Origin: Kribbella aluminosa
GTDB lineage: Bacteria > Actinomycetota > Actinomycetes > Propionibacteriales > Kribbellaceae
Reading direction: 5' to 3'
NCBI RefSeq assembly: GCF_017876295.1
Contig: NZ_JAGINT010000002.1
Coordinates: 1,984,001-2,048,000, forward strand
Length of the DNA: 64,000 bases
The notes beneath the pieces were generated by a model. It made no database searches and had not been told where the DNA came from. It saw only the letters and a list, made by a program, of their open reading frames with translations. Made by a program: the position numbers and the translations under genes. Positions 27,007 through 35,609 of the stretch are shown here, in pieces; position 1 is the stretch's first letter, and the number at the start of each line of letters is the position of its first letter.

Positions 27007-27975
27007 ATGTCTGTTGACTCCAAGTCTGACACCGGCGCGAAAGCAGGCCGCCGCCGCGCGGCCGCGCGGTCCGGCTCACAGGGCACGATGATGCGCACGG
27101 CCGGCGACTGGGCCCGTCGCGGACCGTTGCTGCCCGCGCTGATCTTCATGATCGTCGTGACCCAGCTGCCGTTCGTGGTGACGATCATCGTGTCCTTCAT
27201 GAACTGGAACGCGTACTACCCCGACGACCGCGGGTTCGCCGGATTCGCGAACTTCCGCCGGGTGCTGACCGACGCGAACACCCGGCACGCGATCTGGGTG
27301 ACGATCCTGCTGACCGCGGGCGTCGTGCTGGTCAGCCTGGTCCTCGGGCTGCTGATCGCGCTGCTGCTGGACCGCAGGTTCCGCGGCCGGGGCGCCGTCC
27401 GGACGATGATGATCACGCCGTTCCTGGTGGTCCCCGTCGCCGCGGCACTGCTGTGGAAGCACGCGCTGTACAACCCGACGTACGGTCTGTTCAACGGTGT
27501 GCTGAAGTGGATCTTCGGTGCCAACGCTCCACAACCCGACTGGATCAGCAACCAGCCGTTGTGGTCGATCATCTTCGCGCTGGTCTGGCAGTGGACGCCG
27601 TTCATGATGCTGATCCTGCTGGCCGGGCTGCAGAGCCGGCCGCTGGACGTCATCGAGGCGGCCGGGATCGACGGCGCGAACCAGTGGGAGATCTTCCGCT
27701 ACATGACGCTGCCGCACCTGCGTCAGTACCTGGAGCTGTCCGCGCTGCTCGGGTCGATCTACGTCGTACAGAACTTCGACGCGGTCTTCACGATCACCTC
27801 CGGCGGCCTCGGTACGGCGAACCTCCCGTACACGATCTACCAGACCTTCTACACCGCGCACGACTACGGACGGGCGTCCGCGGCCGGCGTGATCGTTGTG
27901 ATCGGCACGATCGCGATCGCGACCTTCGCCCTGCGCTCGGTGTCCACACTGTTCCGAGAGGAGACCGGCAAATGA
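27007..27975 (+). CDS. Sugar-alcohol ABC transporter permease (SmoF/MalF type)
   Basis: A 322-residue membrane protein with six hydrophobic segments after a basic ~40-residue N-terminus. The EAA loop, which contacts the ATPase, is visible as DVIEAAGIDGANQWEIFRYM around residue 217. It starts 12 bases after the binding protein gene, and its stop overlaps the next permease (ATGA). Confidence 0.93.
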   Translation: MSVDSKSDTGAKAGRRRAAARSGSQGTMMRTAGDWARRGPLLPALIFMIVVTQLPFVVTIIVSFMNWNAYYPDDRGFAGFANFRRVLTDANTRHAIWVTILLTAGVVLVSLVLGLLIALLLDRRFRGRGAVRTMMITPFLVVPVAAALLWKHALYNPTYGLFNGVLKWIFGANAPQPDWISNQPLWSIIFALVWQWTPFMMLILLAGLQSRPLDVIEAAGIDGANQWEIFRYMTLPHLRQYLELSALLGSIYVVQNFDAVFTITSGGLGTANLPYTIYQTFYTAHDYGRASAAGVIVVIGTIAIATFALRSVSTLFREETGK

Positions 27976-28817
27976 GTTCCCAGGTCACGATCGTGACTGG
28001 GAAGAAGAATCGCGGTGGTGGGTTCGTCCTCAGCGGTGTGGCGTGGATCGTCGGGATCCTGTTCGTGCTGCCGGTGCTGTGGATGCTGCTGACCTCGTTC
28101 CACTCCGAGCCGAACGCGGCCAAGAACCCGCCGGACGTCGCGGCGCCGCTGACGCTGGACGGCTACCGGTCGTTCTTCAGCACCGGACCGTGGCCCTCGA
28201 TCGCGAACTCGCTGACCTCGAGCATCCTGTCCACGGTGCTGGTCATCCTGCTCGCGTTCCCGGCGGCGTACGCGTTGTCGATCCGGCCGGTTCGCAAGTG
28301 GACCGACGTACTGTTCTTCTTCCTGTCCACGAAGATGCTGCCGGTGGTGGCCGGGCTGCTGCCGATCTACCTGTTCGCGCAGTCGGTCGGGTTCCTGGAC
28401 AACATCTGGCTGCTGATCATCCTGTACACCTCGATGAACCTGCCGATCGCGGTCTGGATGCTGCGCAGCTTCCTCTCCGAGGTGCCGGTGGAGATTCTGG
28501 AGGCTGCCTCGGTCGACGGGGCTTCACTGATCCGCACGCTCAGATCGGTGGTCGCGCCGGTCGTGACACCCGGGATCGCCTCGGCCGCGCTGATCTGCTT
28601 CATCTTCAGCTGGAACGAGCTGCTGTTCGCCCGGGTCCTGACCGGCACGGTGGCGCAGACGGCTCCGGTGTTCTTGACTGGGTTCGTGACCAGTCAAGGA
28701 TTGTTCCTCGCCAAAGTCTGTGCCGCGTCCATCGTGGTGTCGCTGCCGGTGCTGATCGCCGGGTTCGCCGCGCAGGACAAGCTCGTCCAGGGCCTGTCGC
28801 TGGGGGCGGTCAAGTGA
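27972..28817 (+). CDS. Sugar-alcohol ABC transporter permease (SmoG/MalG type)
   Basis: A 281-residue permease with six membrane segments. The EAA loop is VEILEAASVDGASLIRTL near residue 177, and FSWNELLFARVLTG near residue 217 is typical of MalG-type subunits. ATG 27972 overlaps the upstream stop by 4 bases. With the preceding gene it forms the transmembrane pore. Confidence 0.93.
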   Translation: MSSQVTIVTGKKNRGGGFVLSGVAWIVGILFVLPVLWMLLTSFHSEPNAAKNPPDVAAPLTLDGYRSFFSTGPWPSIANSLTSSILSTVLVILLAFPAAYALSIRPVRKWTDVLFFFLSTKMLPVVAGLLPIYLFAQSVGFLDNIWLLIILYTSMNLPIAVWMLRSFLSEVPVEILEAASVDGASLIRTLRSVVAPVVTPGIASAALICFIFSWNELLFARVLTGTVAQTAPVFLTGFVTSQGLFLAKVCAASIVVSLPVLIAGFAAQDKLVQGLSLGAVK

Positions 28818-30277
28818 AGTTGTCCGCTGCTGGTGTCGATGCTCTTGGCAAGGATGTCGCGGTTCCGGGGTACGACCGTACGGCGGTGACGCCGGGGATC
28901 GTGCACTTCGGCGTCGGCGGCTTCCATCGGGCGCATCAGGCGATGTACCTGGATCGGTTGATGAACGAAGGGAAGGCGCTCGACTGGGGGATCGTAGGGG
29001 TCGGGGTGCTGCCGAACGACCGGCGGATGGCGGAGGTGATGGCGGCCCAGGACTGCTTGTACACGTTGGTGATCAAGCATCCGGACGGCACGCTGGAGCC
29101 GCGCGTCATCGGCTCGATCGTGGGCTACTTGTTCGCCCCTGACGACCCGGAGGCAGTGCTGGCGCGAATGGTGGATCCGGCCACAAGGATCGTGTCGTTG
29201 ACGATCACCGAGGGCGGGTACCACGTCAACCAGGTGACGGGGGAGCTGGACGCCTCGGATCCAGCGCTGGCCGCGGACCTGGTCCCGGGGGCGACGCCGG
29301 GGAGTGCGTTCGGGTTCATCGTCGAGGCGCTGCGCCGGCGGCGGGAGGCCGGCGTACCGCCGTTCACCGTGATGTCCTGCGACAACATCCCCGGGAACGG
29401 GCACGTGGCACGGAAGATGATCGCCGGGTTCGCCCGGCTGAAGGACCCCGTCATGGCGGAGTTCCTGGAGAACGAGGTGCGGTTCCCGAACTGCATGGTG
29501 GACCGGATCACGCCGGTCACCACGGATGCGGACCGCGCGGCGCTGGCGGACCGGTTCGGGGTCGAGGACGGGTGGCCGGTGGTGTGCGAGCCGTTCACCC
29601 AGTGGGTGCTCGAGGACGACTTCGGCGGTGTGCGGCCGCCGTACGAGGATGTCGGCGTCCAGATCGTCGAGGACGTCGAGCCGTACGAGCTGATGAAGCT
29701 GCGGCTGCTCAACGCCTCGCATCAGGCGCTGTGCTACCTCGGCTTCCTGGCCGGGTACCGGTACGCGCACGAGGTGTGCCAGGACAAGCTGTTCGTCGAC
29801 TTCCTGCTCGGCTACATGGACAACGAAGGTACGCCGACGTTGCCGCCGGTGCCCGGGGTGGACCTGGAGCGGTACAAGCACCAGCTGATCGAGCGGTTCG
29901 CGAATCCCGAGGTACGGGACACGCTGGCGCGGCTGTGCGCGGAGAGCTCGGACCGGATCCCGAAGTGGTTGCTGCCCGTGGTTCGTGAGCAGTTGGCGGC
30001 CGGGCGGGAGATCAAGCGGTCGGTGCTCGTGGTCGCGTCGTGGGCGCGGTACGCCGAGGCCGTCGACGAGCAGGGGAACCCGATCGAGGTCGTGGACCGG
30101 TTGCGGGACAAGCTGGTCGAACGGGCGCAGCACAACCGGGAGGATCCGCTGGTGTTCATCTCGGACCCGGACCTGTTCGGGGACCTGGCGTCCGACGAGC
30201 GGTTCGTGACGCCATACCGCGCCGCCCTGAAGTCGCTCCACGAGATCGGCGCCCGCGCAACGCTGGAAGCACTCTAG
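28814..30277 (+). CDS. Mannitol dehydrogenase-family polyol dehydrogenase
   Basis: A 487-residue long-chain NAD(P)-dependent dehydrogenase. The nucleotide-binding HFGVGGFHRAHQAMYLD lies at residues 32-48, and the catalytic Lys/Asn/His set is in LMKLRLLNASHQALCYLG. Family members oxidise mannitol, arabinitol, sorbitol or hexuronate derivatives. The adjacent xylulokinase favours D-arabinitol oxidised to D-xylulose, though mannitol to fructose is possible if fructokinase is elsewhere. GTG 28814 overlaps the permease stop by 4 bases. Confidence 0.9.
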   Translation: MKLSAAGVDALGKDVAVPGYDRTAVTPGIVHFGVGGFHRAHQAMYLDRLMNEGKALDWGIVGVGVLPNDRRMAEVMAAQDCLYTLVIKHPDGTLEPRVIGSIVGYLFAPDDPEAVLARMVDPATRIVSLTITEGGYHVNQVTGELDASDPALAADLVPGATPGSAFGFIVEALRRRREAGVPPFTVMSCDNIPGNGHVARKMIAGFARLKDPVMAEFLENEVRFPNCMVDRITPVTTDADRAALADRFGVEDGWPVVCEPFTQWVLEDDFGGVRPPYEDVGVQIVEDVEPYELMKLRLLNASHQALCYLGFLAGYRYAHEVCQDKLFVDFLLGYMDNEGTPTLPPVPGVDLERYKHQLIERFANPEVRDTLARLCAESSDRIPKWLLPVVREQLAAGREIKRSVLVVASWARYAEAVDEQGNPIEVVDRLRDKLVERAQHNREDPLVFISDPDLFGDLASDERFVTPYRAALKSLHEIGARATLEAL

Positions 30278-30286
30278 TGTGGGGGC

Positions 30287-31729
30287 ATGACTGAGCTGAG
30301 GCTGGTCGCCGGGGTGGACTGCTCCACCCAGGCGACCAAAGTTCTGGTGTGCGACGCCGAGACCGGAGCGGTCGTCCGCGAAGGCCGGGCACCGCATCCC
30401 GACGCCACCCAGGTGGATCCGGCCGAGTGGTGGAAGGCGTGGGAGACCGCGTCCGACGGCCTCCTCGACGGCGTCCGGGCGATCGCGGTCGGCGGCCAGC
30501 AGCACGGCATGGTCCTCCTCGACGATGCCGGCCAGGTCGTCCACCCGGCCGTCCTCTGGAACGACACCAGCTCGGCAGACGCCACCACCGAGTTGATCGC
30601 CGAGCTGGGCGGCCCCGAGGCGTGGGCCGAAGCGATCGGCTCGGTCCCCGTCCCGTCCTTCACCGTCACCAAGCTGCGGTGGATGCGGGACGAGGCGGCG
30701 GGCAACGACGTACGGCGGGAGGCTGTCCGGAGGGCTGCGGCGGTGGTGCTGCCGCACGACTGGATGACGCACCAGCTGGCCGCCGATCGGTCCGGGATCG
30801 AGGGGATCACCACCGATCGGGGAGATGTCTCAGGGACCGGTTGGTGGTCGCCGACGACGGACAGCTATCGGACCGACCTGGTGGAGCTCGCGTTCGGCCG
30901 GCAGCTGCAACTGCCGCGGGTTGCCGGGCCGGCGGAGATCGTCGGGCAGACGGCGTTCGGTGCGGCGATCGCGGCCGGTACCGGGGACAACGCGGCCGCG
31001 GCGCTCGGGCTCGACCTGCAGCCCGGTGACGTCGCTGTCTCGCTCGGCACCAGCGGTACGGCGTTCGCGCGGTCGGCGCACCCGACCAAGGACGCGACCG
31101 GCCTGGTCGCCGCCTTCGCCGACGCCACCGGCGAGTACCTCCCGCTCGTCTGCACGCTGAACGCGGCCCGCGTGATGTCCGCGACCGCGCAGATGCTCGG
31201 CCTGGAACTCTCCGCCTTCGACGAGGCCGCGATCACTTCACCCGGCAGCGACGGCCTGGTCCTGCTCCCGTTCCTGGACGGCGAACGTACGCCGGACCTC
31301 CCGCACTCCACCGGCCTCGTCTACGGCCTGACCCGGGCGACCATGCAGCCCGCAACCATGGCCCGCGCCGCGGTGGAAGGCCTGCTCTGTGGCCTGGCCG
31401 ACGCCGTCGACGCGCTCCGCGACCAGAACGTCCCGGTCCGGCGCGTCCTCCTGCTGGGCGGCGGCGCCCGCTCCCGCGCCGTACAAGCCCTGGCCCCCGC
31501 CCTCCTGGGAGCCGAGGTCGTCCTCCCCGAACCAGCCGAGTACGTAGCCCTCGGCGCCGCCCGCCAGGCCGCCTGGGCCCTCTCCGGCGCCCCGACCCCA
31601 CCGACCTGGCAGATCCCCCTCACCAAACCCGAACCCGCCGTCACCGTCGACGCCGCCACCATCCGCGCCAATTACCACCAAGTCCTCACGAACACCCGCC
31701 CTCTCCTCTCCCAGCCGTACAGCCGTTAG
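30287..31729 (+). CDS. xylB: Xylulokinase
   Basis: A 480-residue FGGY-family sugar kinase. The first ATPase-fold motif is LVAGVDCSTQATKVLV, substrate contacts include GGQQHGMVLLD, the phosphate-2 region is AVSLGTSGTAFA, and the adenosine motif is VRRVLLLGGGARSRAVQ. QHGMV is typical of xylulokinases. It follows the dehydrogenase by 9 bases and would phosphorylate D-xylulose to the pentose-phosphate intermediate. Confidence 0.9.
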   Translation: MTELRLVAGVDCSTQATKVLVCDAETGAVVREGRAPHPDATQVDPAEWWKAWETASDGLLDGVRAIAVGGQQHGMVLLDDAGQVVHPAVLWNDTSSADATTELIAELGGPEAWAEAIGSVPVPSFTVTKLRWMRDEAAGNDVRREAVRRAAAVVLPHDWMTHQLAADRSGIEGITTDRGDVSGTGWWSPTTDSYRTDLVELAFGRQLQLPRVAGPAEIVGQTAFGAAIAAGTGDNAAAALGLDLQPGDVAVSLGTSGTAFARSAHPTKDATGLVAAFADATGEYLPLVCTLNAARVMSATAQMLGLELSAFDEAAITSPGSDGLVLLPFLDGERTPDLPHSTGLVYGLTRATMQPATMARAAVEGLLCGLADAVDALRDQNVPVRRVLLLGGGARSRAVQALAPALLGAEVVLPEPAEYVALGAARQAAWALSGAPTPPTWQIPLTKPEPAVTVDAATIRANYHQVLTNTRPLLSQPYSR

Positions 31730-31731
31730 GC

Positions 31732-31770
31732 GGGGAAAGAAATGGTCGTATGCTGACGGTTTCTTTCCCC
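31732..31770. terminator. Bidirectional terminator between xylB and the marR-type gene
   Basis: GGGGAAAGAAA (31732-31742) and TTTCTTTCCCC (31760-31770) form a perfect 11-bp stem with a 17-base loop, placed 3 bases after xylB and just before the end of the convergent MarR gene. A-rich and T-rich sides give U-rich ends on both transcripts. Confidence 0.7.
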
Positions 31771-31771
31771 C

Positions 31772-32218
31772 TCAGCCGGACTTGGCAATGCGCCTGAGCG
31801 CAGTGCGGAGAACTACCGGGGCGTCGCCGAACAACTCCTCGTCCAGGGCCTGGGCGATCGCGATGGCCTTGCGGGTGGTGCGGCGGCCCGCCGGGGTGAG
31901 CTGGAGCCGGTAGGCGCGACCGTCGGAGGGATCCGGCGTACGACTGAGGAGGCCGGCTTCCTCGAGGTTCTTGACGACCTTCGAGGTCATCATCCGGTCG
32001 GCGCCGGCGGTCTGTGCGACCTGCTGCTGGGTCGGCGCGCCGTGGGTGTGCTCCGCCCATCCCGCGGACGCGAGCAGCAGGAACTGGGTCGGCGTCAGGC
32101 CGATCTCCCGCAGGCGCCGGTCCAGCTCGGCGCGCCACCGCAGGGCCGCGTGGTGCAACCAGAACCCGGGCGAGGCCAGCGGGCCTTCGGCAGTCTCGTG
32201 GGCCTCGCCGGCGGTCAC
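31772..32218 (-). CDS. MarR-family transcriptional regulator
   Basis: A 148-residue winged-helix regulator. The HTH region runs about residues 65-105 (QQQVAQTAGADRMMTSKVVKNLEEAGLL), with wing DPSDGRAYRLQLTPAGR. GTG 32218 overlaps the stop of the upstream SRPBCC gene by 4 bases (GTGA); the longer frame above it lies within that gene. Being co-transcribed behind a promoter covered by palindromes, it is probably an autorepressor that also controls the SRPBCC gene. Confidence 0.88.
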   Translation of the reverse strand: MTAGEAHETAEGPLASPGFWLHHAALRWRAELDRRLREIGLTPTQFLLLASAGWAEHTHGAPTQQQVAQTAGADRMMTSKVVKNLEEAGLLSRTPDPSDGRAYRLQLTPAGRRTTRKAIAIAQALDEELFGDAPVVLRTALRRIAKSG

Positions 32219-32637
32219 GCGACCGCCGCGGCGCGGGCTTCGAGGGCCGCCCAGGTACGGAAGAAGTCGTGGCGCATCCGGCGGCCGAAGTGGAGCCGGA
32301 ACAGCGGGACGAGCGGACCGGTGACCCGAACGGTCCGGGTACAACGGATCTTGCCGCCGGGCAGTTGCTCGTAGTCGTTGGACCCCCACAACGTGCCGCC
32401 CGGCAGCTTGCACTCAGTCGCCCAACGACGCTCCGGAACGACTTCGGTCACCGTGAACGCCGCGCCGGGATTGCCCTTCTGCTTGACCCATCCGGTGCTT
32501 CCGACCGCGAAGTCGCCGTCCAGCCGCGCGACGTCCTCGTGCGGATCCCACTCCGGCCACCCGGCGACGTCGGTCACAACTCGCCACACCGCGGCGGTCT
32601 GCCCGGTGATGACGGTCTCTTCTCTGATTTCGTACAT
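32215..32637 (-). CDS. SRPBCC (START-like) family protein
   Basis: A 140-residue protein with the polyketide-cyclase/START-like pattern: EETVITGQTAAVWRVVTDVAGWPEWDP at the start, a central beta sheet (FTVTEVVPERRWATE), and a C-terminal helix. These small hydrophobic-pocket proteins bind or modify lipophilic molecules; the ligand is unknown. ATG 32637 has AGGAGG 5 bases upstream; the ORF above it is the operator region. It is first in an operon with the MarR regulator, so it may handle the regulator's ligand. Confidence 0.82.
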   Translation of the reverse strand: MYEIREETVITGQTAAVWRVVTDVAGWPEWDPHEDVARLDGDFAVGSTGWVKQKGNPGAAFTVTEVVPERRWATECKLPGGTLWGSNDYEQLPGGKIRCTRTVRVTGPLVPLFRLHFGRRMRHDFFRTWAALEARAAAVA

Positions 32638-32646
32638 CGCGACCTC

Positions 32647-32690
32647 CTGTTGTCGCGACAACAGTAATTGTCGTCGCGACAACAAGTCAA
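32647..32690 (-). promoter_or_regulatory. Promoter with paired palindromes for the SRPBCC-MarR operon
   Basis: On the minus strand TTGACT (32690-32685) and TTACTG (32667-32662) are separated by 17 bp. The perfect 18-bp palindrome CTGTTGTCGCGACAACAG (32647-32664) overlaps the -10 and start point, and a related imperfect repeat TTGTCG-TCG-CGACAA (32668-32682) fills the spacer. MarR dimers at both would shut the promoter. Confidence 0.75.
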
Positions 32691-32722
32691 GAGGTGCTGG
32701 AAACGACCTCTACAGTTGGTGG

Positions 32723-33223
32723 ATGGTGTACTTCGGTGGGTTGCTCGGGCTGGTCGGGCTGCTGACGCTGTTGTTTCGCGACGGTGATGTCGTCGGGCTG
32801 CCTGCGGCCGGCGTCGGGGTTGGGTTGCTGGTGCTCGGCGCCGGGCTCGGCGCGCTGGGCGTGGTTCGCCGGCGCGTCGTACGCCGCCGGAAGATCGAGC
32901 GCGGCGAGCCGGTCCCGGTGGGCAACGTGCTCGAGCGGGCGCAGGCCCTGCCGCGGTTGCTCCGCGACGTACGCCGTGGCGCCTACACGGACCTCCCGCG
33001 GAACCGGACGTTCCTCTGGCTGCTCGCGATCGTCTACCTGGTGTCGCCGATCGACATCATCCCGGATCTGCTGCCGATCATTGGTGTCACCGACGACGCC
33101 GGTGTGTTCATGTGGCTGCTCACCAGCGTCTCCACGGCCGCCGGGCTCTACCTGCGCAAGGAGCGCGAGCAGCTCCCGCAGCAGCCGCCGCCGCGCGGCC
33201 GCCGGGCTACGGACGACGGCTGA
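32723..33223 (+). CDS. DUF1232 (YkvA-like) membrane protein
   Basis: A 166-residue protein. Two N-terminal hydrophobic segments (about 4-18 and 26-47) precede a basic loop, then the DUF1232 core PRNRTFLWLLAIVYLVSPIDIIPDLLPIIGVTDDAG, of which the IDIIPD motif is diagnostic. Function unknown. ATG 32723 has a TACAGT (32711-32716) just 6 bases upstream, fitting a leaderless message. The open frame upstream lies in the operator region. It is divergent from the SRPBCC-MarR operon. Confidence 0.8.
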   Translation: MVYFGGLLGLVGLLTLLFRDGDVVGLPAAGVGVGLLVLGAGLGALGVVRRRVVRRRKIERGEPVPVGNVLERAQALPRLLRDVRRGAYTDLPRNRTFLWLLAIVYLVSPIDIIPDLLPIIGVTDDAGVFMWLLTSVSTAAGLYLRKEREQLPQQPPPRGRRATDDG

Positions 33224-33464
33224 GCCAGTCGGCGACGTCCTCGGCCGCTTCCTCGAGATGCTCGTAGGCGAACAGCTGCAGGGCGTCCGTCGGCGTACCG
33301 CGGCCGCCGAGACGGTTGGCCGCGGCAACCAGTTCCTGCGCGGCGGCGAGTACCCGCGCCGCCTGCGCCGCCGCCTCCGCCGGATCGTCCAGCGACACGG
33401 CCGCAGCCGCCAGGTCCGCGACCTCGCAGGCCTGGTAGGCCATCGCGACCCGCGCCGGGCTCAT
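33207..33464 (-). CDS. Small hypothetical protein downstream of the TSUP exporter
   Basis: An 85-residue, Ala-rich, acidic, mostly helical protein with no recognised family. ATG 33464 overlaps the TSUP stop by 4 bases (ATGA), and its 3' end overlaps the convergent DUF1232 gene by 17 bases. Coupling is the main argument that it is real. Confidence 0.55.
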   Translation of the reverse strand: MSPARVAMAYQACEVADLAAAAVSLDDPAEAAAQAARVLAAAQELVAAANRLGGRGTPTDALQLFAYEHLEEAAEDVADWLSRRP

Positions 33465-34237
33465 CTGAAGGCCCTAACGAAGAACAGCCCGGTCATCAGT
33501 ACGGCGGTGCTCAGCACCAGCCCCCGCAGTACGCCGGCCGGCAACCGCCGGACGACATGTGCTCCGCCGTACCCGCCGATCGTCGCGCCGGTGAGCATCG
33601 CGACCAGCTGTGACGGCTGCGCCAGTACGTCGGCCGCGAACACGAAGATCACCGCCGCCGTCAGGTAGACCGCAGCGACCTGGACGACCCGCAGCGGGTT
33701 GCCGCGGGCCGGGTCGAGGGTGGTCGTCGCGGTCCAGAACGCGAGCATCATCAACCCGACCGCGCCACCGAAGTACCCGCCGTAGATCGCGAGCAGGAAC
33801 TGTCCGGCCAGGATCGCCGCCGGCCCCGGATACCCGAGTCGTAGTGCAGCGGTAAGCCGCTTGCCGAAGGCCAGCACGAGGGTCGCGAACGCGAGCAGCC
33901 ACGGAACGGCCGCATCGAATGACGCCGACGGCAGCAACAGCAACAACCCGGCCCCGATCGCACCACCACAGGCGCTCGCGAGAGTCAGCCGCAGCGGCGA
34001 CGGCCGGTGGAAGCCCTCGAGTTCGCGGCGGTAGACCCACGCGCTGGTCGCGTTCCCGGGCAGCAGCGCGACGGTCGTGGTCGCGTTCGCGGTCACCGGC
34101 GGCATCCCGGCGCCCACCAGCGCGGCGAGGGCCACGAAGCTTCCGCCGCCGCCGACGGCGTTCAGGGCGCCGGCCGCGACACCGGCCAGGAGGATCAGCA
34201 GCACCCTTCGAGGATCCGGGTTCCGCGGACACTCCAC
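33461..34237 (-). CDS. TSUP-family (TauE/SafE) membrane exporter
   Basis: A ~258-residue membrane protein with about eight hydrophobic segments. The family repeats are visible as LNAVGGGGSFVALAALVGAG and, in the second half, IYGGYFGGAVGLMMLAFW. TSUP proteins move sulfite, sulfonates or other small anions across the membrane. The start is uncertain: GTG 34237 or GTG 34204, the latter beginning right before the first helix. Divergent from a LysR regulator with a shared dyad, so LysR probably controls it. Confidence 0.85.
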   Translation of the reverse strand: MECPRNPDPRRVLLILLAGVAAGALNAVGGGGSFVALAALVGAGMPPVTANATTTVALLPGNATSAWVYRRELEGFHRPSPLRLTLASACGGAIGAGLLLLLPSASFDAAVPWLLAFATLVLAFGKRLTAALRLGYPGPAAILAGQFLLAIYGGYFGGAVGLMMLAFWTATTTLDPARGNPLRVVQVAAVYLTAAVIFVFAADVLAQPSQLVAMLTGATIGGYGGAHVVRRLPAGVLRGLVLSTAVLMTGLFFVRAFR

Positions 34238-34259
34238 AATGCGCGATCCCCGTAGTCAG

Positions 34260-34284
34260 CCTCAGCCTGGGACGTAGGCTGAGG
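34260..34284. promoter_or_regulatory. LysR-type operator between tsup and lysR
   Basis: CCTCAGCCT (34260-34268) and AGGCTGAGG (34276-34284) are perfect 9-bp arms around GGGACGT. The pattern fits the T-N11-A rule of LysR sites. It ends 2 bases before the LysR start codon and overlaps a -10-like TAGGCT, so autoregulation of a leaderless lysR transcript is likely. Confidence 0.65.
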
Positions 34285-34286
34285 GC

Positions 34287-35168
34287 ATGCGGTACGACCT
34301 CGACGATCTCCGGCTGTTCACGCACGTCGCGGCGGAAGGCTCGATCACCGCCGGAGCGCGGGTGATGCACCTCAGTCTGCCTTCGGCCAGTGCGCGGGTC
34401 AGGGCGCTCGAAGCGCAGGCCGGCGTACCGCTCCTGGTCCGCGAGCGGCGCGGCGTCCGGCTGACCCCGGCGGGCGCCACGCTGGCGCGGCACGCGCGGG
34501 AGGTGCTGGCCGAGACGACCCGCCTGGACAGCGCGGTCGCGTCGTACGCCGTCCCGCGCTCGGCCCCGATCCGGCTGGTCGCCGGCGGGTCCGCGATGCA
34601 CCAATTGGTCCCGCTCGCGCTCGCCACGTTCCTCCGCGACCATCCGGAGTACGACGTGAACGTGAGCGAGCGGCGGACCGTCCGGATGGTCCGCCTGCTC
34701 GCGGCGGGCGAGGCGGATCTCGGCGTGATCCTGGACGACGAGCCGACCCCGCTGCGCACCGAACCGCTGGCCGACGACTCGCTGGTCGTGATCGGCCAGG
34801 CGGGCGGCACGCTGTCGGGGCGGGCGTCGATCGCGTACGCCGAGGTCGCGGAGCACCCGCTGGTGGGGCTGGATCGGAACTCGCCGCTCAGCCAGTGGAT
34901 GGACGATCGGCTCGGCCCGCAGGCGCCGGCGCCGCGGTACCGCACGCTGGTGCCGACGTTGCACGCGCTGATCACGCTCGCGACGGCGGGCGCCGGGCTG
35001 GCTGTCGTACCGCGTCGTGCTGTCGATCCGAGCGCCGAGGTCGACATCTGCCCGCTGCAGGACGCGTGGTCGACCCGGCATCACCTGGTCTGCTACGCGG
35101 CCGATGCCCCGGAGGCGGCGTACCTGCTGGCGGAGCACCTGCACGCAGCAGTTAGCGTTCAGGCATGA
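34287..35168 (+). CDS. LysR-family transcriptional regulator
   Basis: A 293-residue LysR regulator. The N-terminal winged HTH is typical (DLRLFTHVAAEGSITAGARV then PSASARVRALEAQAGVPLL and RRGVRLTPAG), and the effector domain spans roughly 90-290. It is divergent from the TSUP exporter with a dyad in between, and overlaps the next gene by 4 bases. The ligand is unknown, perhaps the exported anion or its precursor. Confidence 0.92.
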   Translation: MRYDLDDLRLFTHVAAEGSITAGARVMHLSLPSASARVRALEAQAGVPLLVRERRGVRLTPAGATLARHAREVLAETTRLDSAVASYAVPRSAPIRLVAGGSAMHQLVPLALATFLRDHPEYDVNVSERRTVRMVRLLAAGEADLGVILDDEPTPLRTEPLADDSLVVIGQAGGTLSGRASIAYAEVAEHPLVGLDRNSPLSQWMDDRLGPQAPAPRYRTLVPTLHALITLATAGAGLAVVPRRAVDPSAEVDICPLQDAWSTRHHLVCYAADAPEAAYLLAEHLHAAVSVQA

Positions 35169-35530
35169 GCGCGGACATCCCACTGCAGGCGTTCGAGGCC
35201 CTGTTGCACAGTCCGAACGCGCCGACGGTCTGCCGGGCGCTGAACATGTACCAGGTGGCCGCGGCCTACACCCAACTCAGCGGCGGCAACCCACTGGAGC
35301 CACTGGCCGCCGACGTACGCCAGGTAGCCCTCGCCATCCTCTCCCACCCACCGGTCGAGGCGAGCGAGGACATTGCCGCCGCTTTCGACCACGTGAGCGC
35401 CCTGAACGTCCTCACCACCCTCGCCCAGCCGGAAGACCTCGACGTGATCACCGGGATCCTCGATGGCACGTCCGACGACCAGGTGCGCGCCATCGCCGAG
35501 TTGGCGGCGCAGACCGCGCGCCGGGGGTAG
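35165..35530 (+). CDS. Hypothetical alpha-helical protein coupled to lysR
   Basis: A 121-residue soluble protein with no recognised family; sequence such as SADIPLQAFEALLHSPNAPT and ILSHPPVEASEDIAAAFDH suggests an all-helical fold. ATG 35165 overlaps the LysR stop (ATGA), so it is translated with the regulator. No membrane segment or signal. Confidence 0.6.
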   Translation: MSADIPLQAFEALLHSPNAPTVCRALNMYQVAAAYTQLSGGNPLEPLAADVRQVALAILSHPPVEASEDIAAAFDHVSALNVLTTLAQPEDLDVITGILDGTSDDQVRAIAELAAQTARRG

Positions 35531-35541
35531 TGGACCTGCAT

Positions 35542-35599
35542 GCATGCAGAACCCCCGGTTTCAGGCCCGGAACCGGCCGCGCCTGCGGGTTGTGCATGC
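35542..35599. terminator. Nested stem-loop between convergent genes
   Basis: GCATGCAGAACCC (35542-35554) pairs with GGGTTGTGCATGC (35587-35599) with one mismatch, enclosing CCGGTT/AACCGG (35555-35560, 35571-35576). It lies between the hypothetical gene and the end of the sigma factor gene and probably terminates both. Confidence 0.55.
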
Positions 35600-35609
35600 G
35601 CTGGCGTCC

